Counted from the first letter of the stretch, positions 9,383-17,190 are shown. The stretch: DNA of 32,023 nucleotides from Gammaproteobacteria bacterium (GCA_026398715.1 JAPLSI010000250.1:1-32023), one strand, 5' to 3'. The notes: a model not told the origin generated them from the letters alone. Numbers and translations are program-made.

Positions 9383-11551
9383 CTACAGGCGCTCCACGCC
9401 GTGCACCACGCCCAATCGGCGGACGCGCCGGATGACGTCGGCCAGGTGCTTGCGGTTGCGCACCTCGATGCCGAATTCCATGACGGAAATCTGCAGGTCG
9501 CGCTCGCGGTATTCCACCGAATCGATGTTGGAATCACTCTCGGCCACGGCTGCTGCAACCTGCGCCAGCACGCCGGGCTTGTTGTCCACGTCCAGCTTCA
9601 GCGCCGCGCGATAGTCGCCCTGCACGTAGCGGTCCCAGGCCATCGGCACGCAGCGCTCCGGATGCTTGCGGTATTCGGCGGCGTTCGGGCAATCGATGCG
9701 GTGCACCACCACGCCCTTGCCGGCGCTGATATAGCCCATGATCTCGTCGCCGGGAATCGGATAGCAGCAACGCGCGAAGCTGAGCACGCCGCGCTCGGTG
9801 CCGGTGATCAGGATCTGTTCGCTGCTGGTCGCGGTGCCATGGCGCAGCGGCAATTCCGCCGAGCCCTGCACCAGCACCTGCGCGACTTGCGCCGGCATGC
9901 GATTACCCAGCGCGATATCCGCCAGCAACTCCTCCAACCGGCGGTAGCGATGTTCGGCCAGGAATTGTTCGATGTTTTCCTGCGGCACGCGGTCCAGCGA
10001 TGTCTCGCGCGCTTCCAGCGCACGATCGAGCATTCGATGGCCGAGGTCGACCGCATCTTCGTGTTCCAGCCGCTTCAGGAAGTGGCGGATGGCGGTGCGC
10101 GCCTTGCTCGACACCACGAACTCCAGCCACTGGGGCCCGGGCGTGGCCGACGGCGCGGTGATGATCTCGACCGTCTGCCCACTGGCGAGCTTGCTGCGCA
10201 GCGGCACCAATTTCTTGTCCACGCGCGCAGCCACCGCATGGTTGCCGACGTCCGTATGCACCGCGTACGCGTAGTCGAGCGCCGTGGCATTGCGCGGCAA
10301 GGAAAAAATATCGCCCTTGGGCGTGAACAGATAGACCTCGTCCGGGAACAGGTCGACCTTGACGTTCTCCAGGAACTCCAGCGACGAGCCCGCCGATTCC
10401 TGGCTGTCCATCAGGCTGCGCACCCAGTCCTGCGCGCGCACCTGCGCGGTGTTCATGCCCTGCCCGATGGTCTTGTACAGCCAGTGCGCGGCGATGCCCC
10501 GCTCGGCGATGACATCCATCTCCTCGGTGCGAATCTGCACTTCCACCGGCGTGCCGTAGCTGCCGAACAGCACGGTGTGCAGGCTCTGGTAACCGTTGGC
10601 CTTCGGAATCGCGATGAAATCGCGGAAGCGCGCGTCCAGCGGCTTGAACAAGGAATGCACCGCGCCCAGCGCGATGTAGCACTGCATCAGCTTGGGCACG
10701 ACCAGACGAAAGCCGAACACATCCATCACCTGGTCGAAGCTTTTGTTTTCCTGGCGCATCTTCTGGTAGATGCTCCACGGCGCCTTGACCCGGCTTACCA
10801 GGCGGAACGGCAAGCCCTCCTGCGCCAGGCGCTGGCAGATCTTGGCCTCGATGGTCGCCATGGCCTCGCGCCGCATCACCGGCTGCGCGGCGATGCGCTT
10901 GGCGATGGTCTTGTGCCGCAGCGGATGCAGGGCGCGAAACCCCATGTCCTGCAATTCGGCCTTGATACGATTCATGCCGAGCCGGTGGGCGATGGGCGCG
11001 TAGATGTCGAGCGTCTCGCGGGCGATGCGCCGGCGCGAATCCGGACTCATCGCGTCCAGCGTGCGCATGTTGTGCAGGCGGTCGGCCAGCTTGATCAGGA
11101 TGACGCGCAGGTCGCGCGACATCGCCAGCATCATCTTGCGGAAGCTTTCCGCATCCGCTTCCTGGCGATCGCGGAACTGGATCTTGTCGAGCTTGGTGAC
11201 GCCATCCACCAACTCCGCCACGGCTTCGCCGAACTCTTCCGAGATGGCGCTGCGCGGCAGGTCGGTGTCTTCAAGCGAGTCGTGGAGGATGGCCGCACAC
11301 AGGGTTTCGGTATCCATCCGCAGTTCGGCGAGGATTCCGGCCACGGCGACGGGATGGGTGATGTAGGCCTCGCCCGATCGGCGGGTCTGGCCCGCATGGG
11401 CCGCGGCGCCGACCTGGTAGGCCCGGCGGACTTTCAGCACCTGTTCCTTGGTCAGGTAGTCCGCCAGCTTCACTTCGAGCGCGCGCACGGCATCAGGACA
11501 AGGGTCCGGATTGGGCTGCTTCGCGGCGGTGGGCTGGGTCAGGGACGACAT
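9383..11551 (-). CDS. spoT: Bifunctional (p)ppGpp synthetase/hydrolase SpoT
   Basis: A long RSH protein that makes and degrades the alarmone (p)ppGpp. The 722-residue product has an N-terminal HD hydrolase domain with an intact HDSLEDT motif (90-96) and KLADRLHNMRTL (from about 154), so hydrolase activity is expected. The synthetase domain follows (about 240-370), including IPKANGYQSLHT and EVQIRTEEMD. TGS (about 395-460), a conserved Cys-rich region (ARCCYPIPGD) and a C-terminal ACT domain (about 650-722) complete it. The charge motif that separates bifunctional SpoT/Rel (RxKD) from RelA (ExDD) reads R308-F-R-D311, a conservative variant of the bifunctional type. The gene follows rpoZ by 103 bp, with an intrinsic terminator in between. 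Confidence 0.96.
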   Translation of the reverse strand: MSSLTQPTAAKQPNPDPCPDAVRALEVKLADYLTKEQVLKVRRAYQVGAAAHAGQTRRSGEAYITHPVAVAGILAELRMDTETLCAAILHDSLEDTDLPRSAISEEFGEAVAELVDGVTKLDKIQFRDRQEADAESFRKMMLAMSRDLRVILIKLADRLHNMRTLDAMSPDSRRRIARETLDIYAPIAHRLGMNRIKAELQDMGFRALHPLRHKTIAKRIAAQPVMRREAMATIEAKICQRLAQEGLPFRLVSRVKAPWSIYQKMRQENKSFDQVMDVFGFRLVVPKLMQCYIALGAVHSLFKPLDARFRDFIAIPKANGYQSLHTVLFGSYGTPVEVQIRTEEMDVIAERGIAAHWLYKTIGQGMNTAQVRAQDWVRSLMDSQESAGSSLEFLENVKVDLFPDEVYLFTPKGDIFSLPRNATALDYAYAVHTDVGNHAVAARVDKKLVPLRSKLASGQTVEIITAPSATPGPQWLEFVVSSKARTAIRHFLKRLEHEDAVDLGHRMLDRALEARETSLDRVPQENIEQFLAEHRYRRLEELLADIALGNRMPAQVAQVLVQGSAELPLRHGTATSSEQILITGTERGVLSFARCCYPIPGDEIMGYISAGKGVVVHRIDCPNAAEYRKHPERCVPMAWDRYVQGDYRAALKLDVDNKPGVLAQVAAAVAESDSNIDSVEYRERDLQISVMEFGIEVRNRKHLADVIRRVRRLGVVHGVERL

Positions 11552-11605
11552 GGGTCCAGACTACCCGCCCCCGCATGAGGCTTCAATCAATTGACGCAGA
11601 ACGAA

Positions 11606-11627
11606 AAACGGCCCCGAAGGGCCGTTT
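11606..11627 (-). terminator. Intrinsic terminator with UUCG tetraloop between rpoZ and spoT
   Basis: A perfect 9-bp stem (11606-11614 with 11619-11627) closes a four-base loop. On the minus strand the loop reads TTCG, an ultra-stable tetraloop, and the stem runs into TTTTTCGTT. It lies 28 bp after the rpoZ stop and before spoT, so it should end or attenuate rpoZ transcripts. Confidence 0.78.
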
Positions 11628-11654
11628 GCATTTCGATCACGCCATCGCGACAGA

Positions 11655-11954
11655 TCAGTCGTCGCCGCCCTTGCTAAGGTCGTCGTCCACCACTTCGGCG
11701 GCGGCCCATTCCAGGGCTTCGCGTTCAGCGCGCTCGCGCTCGATCTTCTCGACTTCGTCAATCAGGTTCTGGTCGATCTTGCGCGCGGCGATCTCGCGCA
11801 GGGCCATGACGGTCGGCTTGTCCTGGTGTTCGCTGTTGTCCAGGGTCGGCTCGACACCGGTCGCCAGCTGGCGGGCGCGCTTGGATGCCATCAGGACCAG
11901 CTCGAAGCGGTTCTCGACGACGTTCAGGCAGTCTTCTACGGTAATGCGGGCCAT
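11655..11954 (-). CDS. rpoZ: DNA-directed RNA polymerase subunit omega
   Basis: Omega assists folding of the beta' subunit and forms part of one ppGpp site on RNA polymerase. The 99-residue product starts [10 protein letters not shown] and contains [16 protein letters not shown] and [11 protein letters not shown], the family core, with an acidic tail. GGAG lies upstream of the ATG at 11954, and a strong promoter is seen about 70 bp upstream. Its pairing with spoT, the enzyme that makes its ligand, is the usual arrangement. Unlike in E. coli, gmk is separated from it by about 700 bp of repeats. Confidence 0.96.
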   Translation of the reverse strand: MARITVEDCLNVVENRFELVLMASKRARQLATGVEPTLDNSEHQDKPTVMALREIAARKIDQNLIDEVEKIERERAEREALEWAAAEVVDDDLSKGGDD

Positions 11955-12023
11955 ACAGTCTCCAGGGCGGTGCCGGCGGGACTCAGCCGGCTCGCAAAAT
12001 CAATGGGTTACGCGGAACTGGGC

Positions 12024-12053
12024 ATTATACGCGCCCAGCCCCCCTTCGTTCAA
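12024..12053 (-). promoter_or_regulatory. Probable sigma-70 promoter of rpoZ
   Basis: On the minus strand TTGAAC (12053-12048) is followed after 18 bp by a perfect TATAAT (12029-12024). Transcription would start near 12017, giving a leader of about 60 nt to the rpoZ ATG. This makes rpoZ independent of gmk, which fits the long repeat-filled gap upstream. Confidence 0.72.
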
Positions 12054-12084
12054 ATCCTGGCCATCTTGAACAGGCCGGGGTACC

Positions 12085-12142
12085 GAACGGAGCGTGTGCC
12101 GCGGTGCTGAACGGAGCGTGTGCCGAGGTTTGGAGCGGAGCG
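12085..12142. repeat. 24-bp tandem repeat, about 2.4 copies
   Basis: The segment GAACGGAGCGTGTGCCG begins at 12085 and again at 12109, and a diverged copy (GAGCGGAGCG) begins at 12133, giving an exact 24-bp period. It lies just upstream of the rpoZ promoter. Since 24 is a multiple of 3 it also reads as an 8-residue peptide repeat on the minus strand (RHTLRSAP/RHTLRSVP), but I see no other sign of a gene there. Confidence 0.8.
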
Positions 12143-12160
12143 TCCCATGGTTCTGGGTGG

Positions 12161-12190
12161 GGTGGTGGGCGGGGATCCCCGGCCACCACC
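12161..12190. repeat. 30-bp near-perfect palindrome beside a G-quadruplex-like tract
   Basis: The sequence is a palindrome centred on GGGGATCCCC at 12171-12180, with one mismatched pair over two 15-base arms. Overlapping it, 12155-12174 has four G-runs of three or more separated by short spacers, a G-quadruplex pattern on the plus strand. The palindrome could form a long hairpin in RNA or single-stranded DNA. It may be a dispersed intergenic palindrome. Confidence 0.7.
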
Positions 12191-12221
12191 CTCGCGCACC
12201 TGTGACCAACATCGCTTCAGT

Positions 12222-12518
12222 GCAACACCCTGCCGAACCCCCGCCAACGCAGGTCGCCCGGCGCCGTCAGTCGCACTTCGTGCTTGGTGAGGCCTGCCGG
12301 GCGATCCTGCGTTTTCTCATCAGCTGGCGTGGGCGTCGCTGCGCTCGCCGGAGGTTGCTGGGGTGATTGGGGTGGCGGCGAGATCTGCCACAAAGGGTGC
12401 GGCGGCTGCTTTTGCCATAGGGGCGACAGAACGCAGGATCGCCCGGTGGCCCCACCGAGCAAGCCTGCGAATGGGGCAGCGGGCGACCTGCGTTGGCGAG
12501 GGAACGGCAGGGTGTTGC
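12222..12518. repeat. REPIN-like nested inverted repeat (four alternating 15-16-bp units)
   Basis: Two imperfect arms of about 90 bp (12222-12313 and 12430-12518) are inverted copies of each other around a 116-bp spacer. Each arm is itself a hairpin, because the unit AACGCAGG(A)TCGCCCG occurs four times in alternating orientation: 12246-12260 (+), 12298-12313 (-), 12430-12445 (+) and 12480-12494 (-). The outer ends share GCAACACCCTGCCG and its complement. This doublet-of-hairpins design resembles REP/BIME/REPIN elements, which are mobilised by RAYT transposases encoded elsewhere. No transposase lies in the window. ORFs crossing it on both strands are translations of the repeat and are not counted as genes. 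Confidence 0.75.
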
Positions 12519-12555
12519 CGTGAAGATTCAGACCGTCGCACTAGTTGCGGGCGAG

Positions 12556-12614
12556 CGCCGGATTTCATTTTGACCAAGCCGATCCCGTGTGGCGACTCAA
12601 AATGAAAGCCGGCG
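12556..12614. repeat. 18-bp inverted repeat with one mismatch, 23-bp loop
   Basis: Arm 12556-12573 (CGCCGGATTTCATTTTGA) pairs with 12597-12614, differing at one base. It lies about 45 bp after the gmk stop on the minus strand. There is no U-run, so it is not a classic terminator. It could stabilise the 3' end of gmk mRNA or be a dispersed intergenic repeat different from its neighbours. Confidence 0.65.
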
Positions 12615-12658
12615 ATCGCCAGTGGCGATAGGCTCTTGCTGATCGCCCCTCGCGATGA

Positions 12659-13285
12659 TCAGCGCTTCTGATCTTCCGACAACAACGCCCTGATCAGCTC
12701 CGCATGCCGCTCGGATTGGACGGCGATGCGCTGCCGGCTGGCGATGAAGATGGATTGCATCTCGCGGACCGCTGTCTCGAAATCGTCGTTGACGATCAGG
12801 AAGTCGAATTCCGCGTAGTGGCTCATTTCCTCGCGCGCGGCCGACAGGCGCCGGGCGATGGTTTCCTCGCTGTCCTGGCCGCGGCTGCGCATGCGCGTTT
12901 CCAGCGCGTGGCGGGACGGCGGCAGGATGAAGACGCTCAGTGCATCGGGCATCTGCTGGCGAACCTGGCGGGCGCCTTGCCAGTCGATCTCGAGCAATAC
13001 GTCCAGCCCGGCGGCCAATTGCGGTTCGACCGACTGTCGGGCGGTGCCCTTGTAGTCGCCGTGCACCAGCGCGTGTTCGAAGAAATCGCCGGCGGCGATC
13101 ATGCGCTTGAATTCGTCCGCGCCGATGAAGTGGTAGTGCTGGGCGTGGCGCTCGCCCGGGCGCGGAGCGCGCGAGGTGTAGGAGATGGACAGGGCGATGC
13201 CCGGCGTGTCCTTCAGTACGGCGTTGACGATGCTCGACTTGCCTGCACCGGAAGGCGCGGCGACGATGAAGAGGGTTCCGCGCAT
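12659..13285 (-). CDS. gmk: Guanylate kinase
   Basis: Phosphorylates GMP to GDP using ATP, feeding GTP and (p)ppGpp synthesis. The 208-residue product opens MRGTLFIVAAPSGAGKSS, with the Walker A/P-loop at about residues 10-18. It has the GMP-binding YTSRAPRPGE and EHALVHGDYKGT segments and ends normally. I chose ATG at 13285, which has GGAG five bases upstream inside the end of yicC, over the in-frame GTG at 13291. With the ATG, gmk begins just 2 bp after the yicC stop. Downstream the usual short link to rpoZ is replaced by 704 bp of repeats. Confidence 0.95.
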   Translation of the reverse strand: MRGTLFIVAAPSGAGKSSIVNAVLKDTPGIALSISYTSRAPRPGERHAQHYHFIGADEFKRMIAAGDFFEHALVHGDYKGTARQSVEPQLAAGLDVLLEIDWQGARQVRQQMPDALSVFILPPSRHALETRMRSRGQDSEETIARRLSAAREEMSHYAEFDFLIVNDDFETAVREMQSIFIASRQRIAVQSERHAELIRALLSEDQKR

Positions 13286-13287
13286 GC

Positions 13288-14151
13288 TCACTCCAGGTTC
13301 TGGACTTGCTCGCGGAGCTGTTCGATCAGCACCTTGAGTTCCACCGCGGCCTGCGTGGTCCGCGAATCGACCGACTTCGAACCCAGGGTGTTGGCCTCGC
13401 GATTGAATTCCTGCATCAGGAAATCCAGACGGCGGCCGACGGCTTCGGGCAGTCCCAGGACACGGCGCGCTTCCGAGACATGGCTCGCGAGCCGGTCAAG
13501 CTCTTCATCCACGTCGATCTTCTGCAGGTTCAGCACGACTTCCTGTTCGAGGCGACCCGGGTCCAGCGGCAGCTTCAGGTCGGCAAGGCGGGTGTCGAGC
13601 TTGGCGCGCAGCGCGGCACGGATGTCCGGCAGCCAGCCCTTAACTTGCGCAGCGATGCGCTCGATGCCGTCCAGGCGCTCGCGCATGACGGCGGCCAGGT
13701 TGGCGCCCTCGCGCTCACGCGCGGCGACGAATTCGGCCAGGGTCTGGTCCAGAAGCGCCATGGCATCGGCCTGCAGGCCGGCGGCGTCGAGTTCGGCCTC
13801 CTCGACCACGCCGGGGTAGCGCAGCAGCTCGACGAAGTCGATGGACATCTGTGGGAACTGGGAATGATGGCGGCGCGCGAGCAAAGCCAGTTGGCCCATC
13901 AGTTCGTCATTCACCGTCAATGCGGCGCGCGCGCCCGGGGCGGATCTCAGGCGGAAGGACAGGTCCACCTTGCCGCGGGACACCTTCTGGGCGACGCGTT
14001 CTCGGAAGGCGGCCTCGACCGGGCGCAGTTCTTCCGGGGCGCGGACCGACAGTTCCAGGAAACGATGGTTGACTGCTCGCAGTTCGCAGCTGAGCTGGCC
14101 GCCGGTGGCGGCGCGCTCGCAGGCGGCGAAGGCGGTCATGCTGCGGATCAT
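13288..14151 (-). CDS. yicC: YicC family endoribonuclease
   Basis: YicC/YloC proteins were long described as stress-induced and have more recently been characterised as endoribonucleases. The 287-residue product equals E. coli YicC in length. It begins [12 protein letters not shown], has the [14 protein letters not shown] motif (about residues 20-33) and ends with the conserved [17 protein letters not shown] and [16 protein letters not shown] segments. I chose ATG at 14151; the longer open frame runs antisense into rph and has no family support. It is cotranscribed with gmk and divergent from rph across 79 bp, pairing two RNA-metabolism genes. Confidence 0.93.
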   Translation of the reverse strand: MIRSMTAFAACERAATGGQLSCELRAVNHRFLELSVRAPEELRPVEAAFRERVAQKVSRGKVDLSFRLRSAPGARAALTVNDELMGQLALLARRHHSQFPQMSIDFVELLRYPGVVEEAELDAAGLQADAMALLDQTLAEFVAAREREGANLAAVMRERLDGIERIAAQVKGWLPDIRAALRAKLDTRLADLKLPLDPGRLEQEVVLNLQKIDVDEELDRLASHVSEARRVLGLPEAVGRRLDFLMQEFNREANTLGSKSVDSRTTQAAVELKVLIEQLREQVQNLE

Positions 14152-14230
14152 GGCGGGAGGCGCTCCACGGAGCCCGGCAGGGCTGGACGCGAATGGTAAT
14201 CTAGCAGACCAGAATTTGTCGGATCCGCCC

Positions 14231-14965
14231 ATGTCCCCTATTACCCGGCCCAGCGGCCGCGCCTTCGACCAGCTGCGCGATGTCCGCATCGAACGGCAGT
14301 TCACCAAGCATGCCGAAGGCTCGGTACTGATCAGCTTCGGCGACACCCGGGTGCTATGCACCGCCACCGTCGAAAACCGCGTCCCCGGCTTCCTTCGCGG
14401 CAAGGGCGAGGGCTGGGTGACCGCCGAGTACGGCATGCTGCCGCGCTCGACCAATGAACGAATGAACCGCGAAGCCGCCAGCGGCAAGCAAGGCGGCCGC
14501 ACGCTGGAGATCCAGCGGCTGATCGGCCGATCGCTGCGCGCCTGCGTTGATCGCCGCGCCCTGGGCGAGCGCAGCATCACGCTCGATTGCGATGTGCTGC
14601 AGGCCGATGGCGGAACGCGAACCGCCGCCATCACCGGCGCCTACGTGGCCTTGTGCGATGCGATCGCGCTGCTGCGCAAGCGCGGCGACCTCACGCGCGA
14701 TCCGATCCTGGGCGCGATCGCCGCGATTTCGGTCGGCATCTACCAAGGCCAGCCGGTGCTCGACCTCGACTACGCCGAAGACTCCAACTGCGACACCGAC
14801 ATGAACGTCGTCATGAACGACGGCGGCGGCTTCATCGAATTGCAGGGCACGGCTGAAGGCCACGCCTTCCGTCGCGAGGAACTCGACGCCTTGCTGGCCC
14901 TTGCCGGCAAGGGCGTGGCGGAACTGGTGGCGATGCAACGCGCTGCGCTCGGGCTTTCCGCCTGA
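14231..14965 (+). CDS. rph: Ribonuclease PH
   Basis: A phosphorolytic 3'-5' exoribonuclease that trims tRNA precursors and other RNAs, acting as a ring hexamer. The 244-residue product has RPSGR near the N-terminus, the [19 protein letters not shown] substrate region (about 56-74), GGTRT (127-131) for phosphate binding, and the acidic cluster 178-190 including D178, D180 and D184. Length is normal, unlike the truncated gene of E. coli K-12. I chose ATG at 14231, consistent with the [10 protein letters not shown] start of homologues. It heads the plus-strand run rph-rdgB-hemW. Confidence 0.96.
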   Translation: MSPITRPSGRAFDQLRDVRIERQFTKHAEGSVLISFGDTRVLCTATVENRVPGFLRGKGEGWVTAEYGMLPRSTNERMNREAASGKQGGRTLEIQRLIGRSLRACVDRRALGERSITLDCDVLQADGGTRTAAITGAYVALCDAIALLRKRGDLTRDPILGAIAAISVGIYQGQPVLDLDYAEDSNCDTDMNVVMNDGGGFIELQGTAEGHAFRREELDALLALAGKGVAELVAMQRAALGLSA

Positions 14966-14984
14966 CCAGGCGCAGGCACGGGTC

Positions 14985-15590
14985 ATGACGACGCTGGTGT
15001 TGGCGACATCGAATCGCGGCAAGTTGGCGGAGATCCAACCCCTGCTCGCCGACTTCGGCATGCGCCTGGTCACCCAGGGCGAGTTGGGCGTGGTCGATGC
15101 CATCGAGGACGGCCTGAGCTTCGTCGAGAACGCACTGATCAAGGCGCGCCACGCCTGCGCGGTGACCGGCCTTCCGGCCCTGGCCGACGACTCGGGCCTG
15201 GTGATTGATGCGCTCGGCGGCGCACCCGGGCTGATCAGCGCCCACTACGCCGGCGTGCACGGCGACTCGGCCGGCAACATTGCGCGTGTGTTGCGCGAGT
15301 TGGCCGGCGTGCCCGCGGCAAAACGCAGCGCGCGCTTCGTTTCCACGATCGTCGTGCTTCGCCATGCCGCCGATCCGCAACCGCTGATTGTGGAAGGCAG
15401 CTGGGAAGGCCTGATCCTGGACGCGCCGCGCGGTGCCGGCGGTTTTGGCTACGACCCGATATTTTTCGATCCCGTGATGAACTCCGGCGCCGCGGAACTG
15501 CCGCCCGACATCAAGAACCGGGTAAGCCATCGCGGCCAGGCGCTGGCGCAGCTGCGCGTGCGCCTGCGTGAGGCGCGCTTCGAGCCATGA
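14985..15590 (+). CDS. rdgB: XTP/dITP pyrophosphatase (RdgB/HAM1 family)
   Basis: Hydrolyses deaminated purine triphosphates (dITP, XTP) to monophosphates so they are not built into DNA or RNA. The 201-residue product has the family order: LATSNRGKLAEI (5-16), the metal site ADDSGLVIDALGGAPG, GGFGYDPIF and SHRGQAL. The usual SARYAG stretch reads SAHYAG, a single Arg-to-His change I would not read as inactivating. It starts at the ATG at 14985, 19 bp after rph, and its TGA overlaps the hemW ATG by four bases (ATGA). The rdgB-hemW pair is conserved widely in gammaproteobacteria. Confidence 0.95.
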   Translation: MTTLVLATSNRGKLAEIQPLLADFGMRLVTQGELGVVDAIEDGLSFVENALIKARHACAVTGLPALADDSGLVIDALGGAPGLISAHYAGVHGDSAGNIARVLRELAGVPAAKRSARFVSTIVVLRHAADPQPLIVEGSWEGLILDAPRGAGGFGYDPIFFDPVMNSGAAELPPDIKNRVSHRGQALAQLRVRLREARFEP

Positions 15591-16783
15591 GGCCTGGTGC
15601 GGACCTGCCCGTCGCCAACGAACCGGTGACACTTCGCCCACCGCCGCTGTCGCTGTACATCCACATCCCGTGGTGCGTGCGCAAATGTCCGTATTGCGAT
15701 TTCAATTCGCACCAGCAACCCAACGCGCTGCCGGTCGCGGAGTACGTGGACGCCCTGGTCGTCGACCTCGACCAGGACCTGCCGCTGGTCTGGGGCCGCA
15801 CCGTGCACAGCGTGTTCTTCGGCGGCGGCACGCCCAGCCTGTTTCCGCCCGAGGCGATCAACCGGATCCTCGCCGCCGCATCGTCGCGGCTGCGTTTCGC
15901 GCCGGGCGCGGAAATCACCATGGAGTGCAATCCCGGCACCGCCGAACACGGTCGTTTCGAGGGCTACCTGGCGGCGGGCGTCAACCGCCTGTCCTTCGGT
16001 ATCCAGAGCTTCGACGACGGCTGCCTGCAACGGCTCGGCCGCATCCACGACAGCGCCGAAGCCGAAGCCGCCGTGAAGCTGGCGCAGGACGCCGGCTACG
16101 ACAACATCAACCTCGACCTGATGTATGCCCTGCCCGGGCAGCACCTGGCGATGGCATTGCATGACGTGGATCGCGCAATCGCCCTGTCGCCCGCGCACTT
16201 GTCGCATTACCAGCTGACCCTGGAGCCCAACACCGTCTTCGCCGCCAAGCCGCCGACAGGCATCCCACTCGAGGACGATGCCTGGGACATGCAGGAGCGA
16301 TGCATCGAGCGAATGGCCGACGCCGGCTATGCGCAATATGAAGTGTCGGCCTATGCGCGCGAGGGCCGGCAATGTGCGCACAACCTCAACTATTGGCGCT
16401 TCGGCGACTACCTGGGTATCGGGGCCGGGGCGCACGGCAAGATTTCGTCCGGCGCCGATGGATCGGTGCTGCGCCGCTGGAAGGTGAAGAACCCGCGCGA
16501 GTACCTGGCGCAGGCATCGGGCCTGGGCCGCATCGGCGGCGACGATCCGATTCCGCCGGCGCAATTGCCGTTCGACTACATGCTCAATGCGCTGCGCCTG
16601 GTCGAAGGCTTCAGCCTGGGCGATTTTGAATCGCGCACGGGCGTGGGCCGCGACGTCATCCGCGGCGAACTCGACCACGCAAAGCTGATGGGTTGGCTGC
16701 TGCAGTCAGGCGACCGGGTCGTGCCCACCGAACTTGGGCGACGGTTCACCAACGACGTGATATCGCTGTTCCTGCCCGATTGA
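15587..16783 (+). CDS. hemW: Radical SAM heme chaperone HemW
   Basis: HemW binds heme and hands it to apoproteins such as respiratory enzymes; it is often misannotated as coproporphyrinogen III oxidase. The 398-residue product has the radical SAM cluster motif C30-x3-C34-x2-C37, GGGTPS (79-84) for SAM binding, and the HemW-type motif HNLNYW near residue 263. The C-terminal HemN_C domain (about 310-398) is complete. It lacks the extra N-terminal region of true HemN. It is coupled to rdgB by a 4-bp overlap. Confidence 0.94.
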   Translation: MRPGADLPVANEPVTLRPPPLSLYIHIPWCVRKCPYCDFNSHQQPNALPVAEYVDALVVDLDQDLPLVWGRTVHSVFFGGGTPSLFPPEAINRILAAASSRLRFAPGAEITMECNPGTAEHGRFEGYLAAGVNRLSFGIQSFDDGCLQRLGRIHDSAEAEAAVKLAQDAGYDNINLDLMYALPGQHLAMALHDVDRAIALSPAHLSHYQLTLEPNTVFAAKPPTGIPLEDDAWDMQERCIERMADAGYAQYEVSAYAREGRQCAHNLNYWRFGDYLGIGAGAHGKISSGADGSVLRRWKVKNPREYLAQASGLGRIGGDDPIPPAQLPFDYMLNALRLVEGFSLGDFESRTGVGRDVIRGELDHAKLMGWLLQSGDRVVPTELGRRFTNDVISLFLPD

Positions 16784-16805
16784 TCCCCTCCGACAGGCAG
16801 CCGCC

Positions 16806-16991
16806 ATGCTCGATTCCATTTTCGTCCGGTGCCCGTTCTGCGGCGAACGCTTCGAAGCCCTGGCCGATGCGTCCGGTGGCGAAGCCGAGTACATCGAAGA
16901 TTGCCCGGTCTGCTGCCGGCCGATCACCCTGCACCTGCGCACCGGCAGCGATGGCGAGTTCGAAGGACTCGACGCCGACCGCGACGAGTGA
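16806..16991 (+). CDS. CPXCG motif-containing cysteine-rich protein (small zinc ribbon)
   Basis: A 61-residue acidic protein with two Cys knuckles, CPFCG at residues 9-13 and CPVC at about 33-36, separated by an acidic segment. This is the pattern of the small proteobacterial CPXCG family, which probably binds one zinc ion and has no established function. It begins 22 bp after hemW and may be cotranscribed. The ribosome-binding site is weak. Confidence 0.85.
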   Translation: MLDSIFVRCPFCGERFEALADASGGEAEYIEDCPVCCRPITLHLRTGSDGEFEGLDADRDE

Positions 16992-17004
16992 AGACGGGAT
17001 GAAT

Positions 17005-17010
17005 TACAAT
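17005..17010 (+). promoter_or_regulatory. Possible -10 element of the riboswitch-btuB transcript
   Basis: TACAAT lies immediately upstream of the aptamer, placing a start near 17016. No good -35 is present at 16-18 bp, so an activator or a weak promoter would be required. The call is tentative. Confidence 0.35.
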
Positions 17011-17012
17011 CG

Positions 17013-17190
17013 CAGCGTCCCAGGTGCTCGGGAAGCCGGTGAGACTCCGGCGCTGCCCCCGCAACGGTAAGTCAGGACACTCCTTCATCACGCCACTGGG
17101 TTCGCCTGGGAAGGCGAAGGATCCGGCGTCAGCCCATCGACGCCACTGGCAAGTCCGGAGACCGGCCTGGAACACAGCGGCGCTGCCCAT
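17013..17190 (+). ncRNA. Cobalamin (adenosylcobalamin) riboswitch
   Basis: The aptamer core is recognisable: GGTGCTCGGGAAGCCGGTGA from 17023, then CGCTGCCCCCGCAACGGTAAG ending near 17071, then a variable arm with the TTCGCCT/AGGCGAA helix at 17101-17119. The B12 box is AGTCCGGAGACCGGCC at 17152-17167. It sits 130 bp upstream of a 23-codon leader ORF and btuB. With no terminator-like U-run downstream, control is probably translational, as for E. coli btuB, lowering receptor synthesis when B12 is plentiful. The ends are approximate. Confidence 0.93.

Larger units (their letters stand above)
11955..12658. other. 704-bp repeat-rich intergenic region between gmk and rpoZ
   Basis: No gene is recognised here. 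From left to right it holds the rpoZ leader and promoter, a 24-bp tandem repeat, a G-rich 30-bp palindrome, a four-unit nested inverted repeat and an 18-bp inverted repeat. Small ORFs on both strands are repeat translations without ribosome-binding sites or family matches. The stretch interrupts what is usually a short gmk-rpoZ junction. Confidence 0.8.

Noticed and set aside
12085..12142. CRISPR array
   Set aside because: The 24-bp period leaves no room for spacers and there are only two to three units; no cas genes.
12217..12523. Small ORFs of about 80 codons on both strands in the gmk-rpoZ gap
   Set aside because: They are readings of the same nested inverted repeat in both directions, with shared peptide stretches explained by the DNA repeat.
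14152..14230. Promoter of rph at TAATCT
   Set aside because: No acceptable -35 at normal spacing; divergent promoters must lie in these 79 bp but I could not place them.
15587..16783. Coproporphyrinogen III oxidase HemN
   Set aside because: The single CxxxCxxC motif near the N-terminus, HNxNYW and position after rdgB fit HemW.
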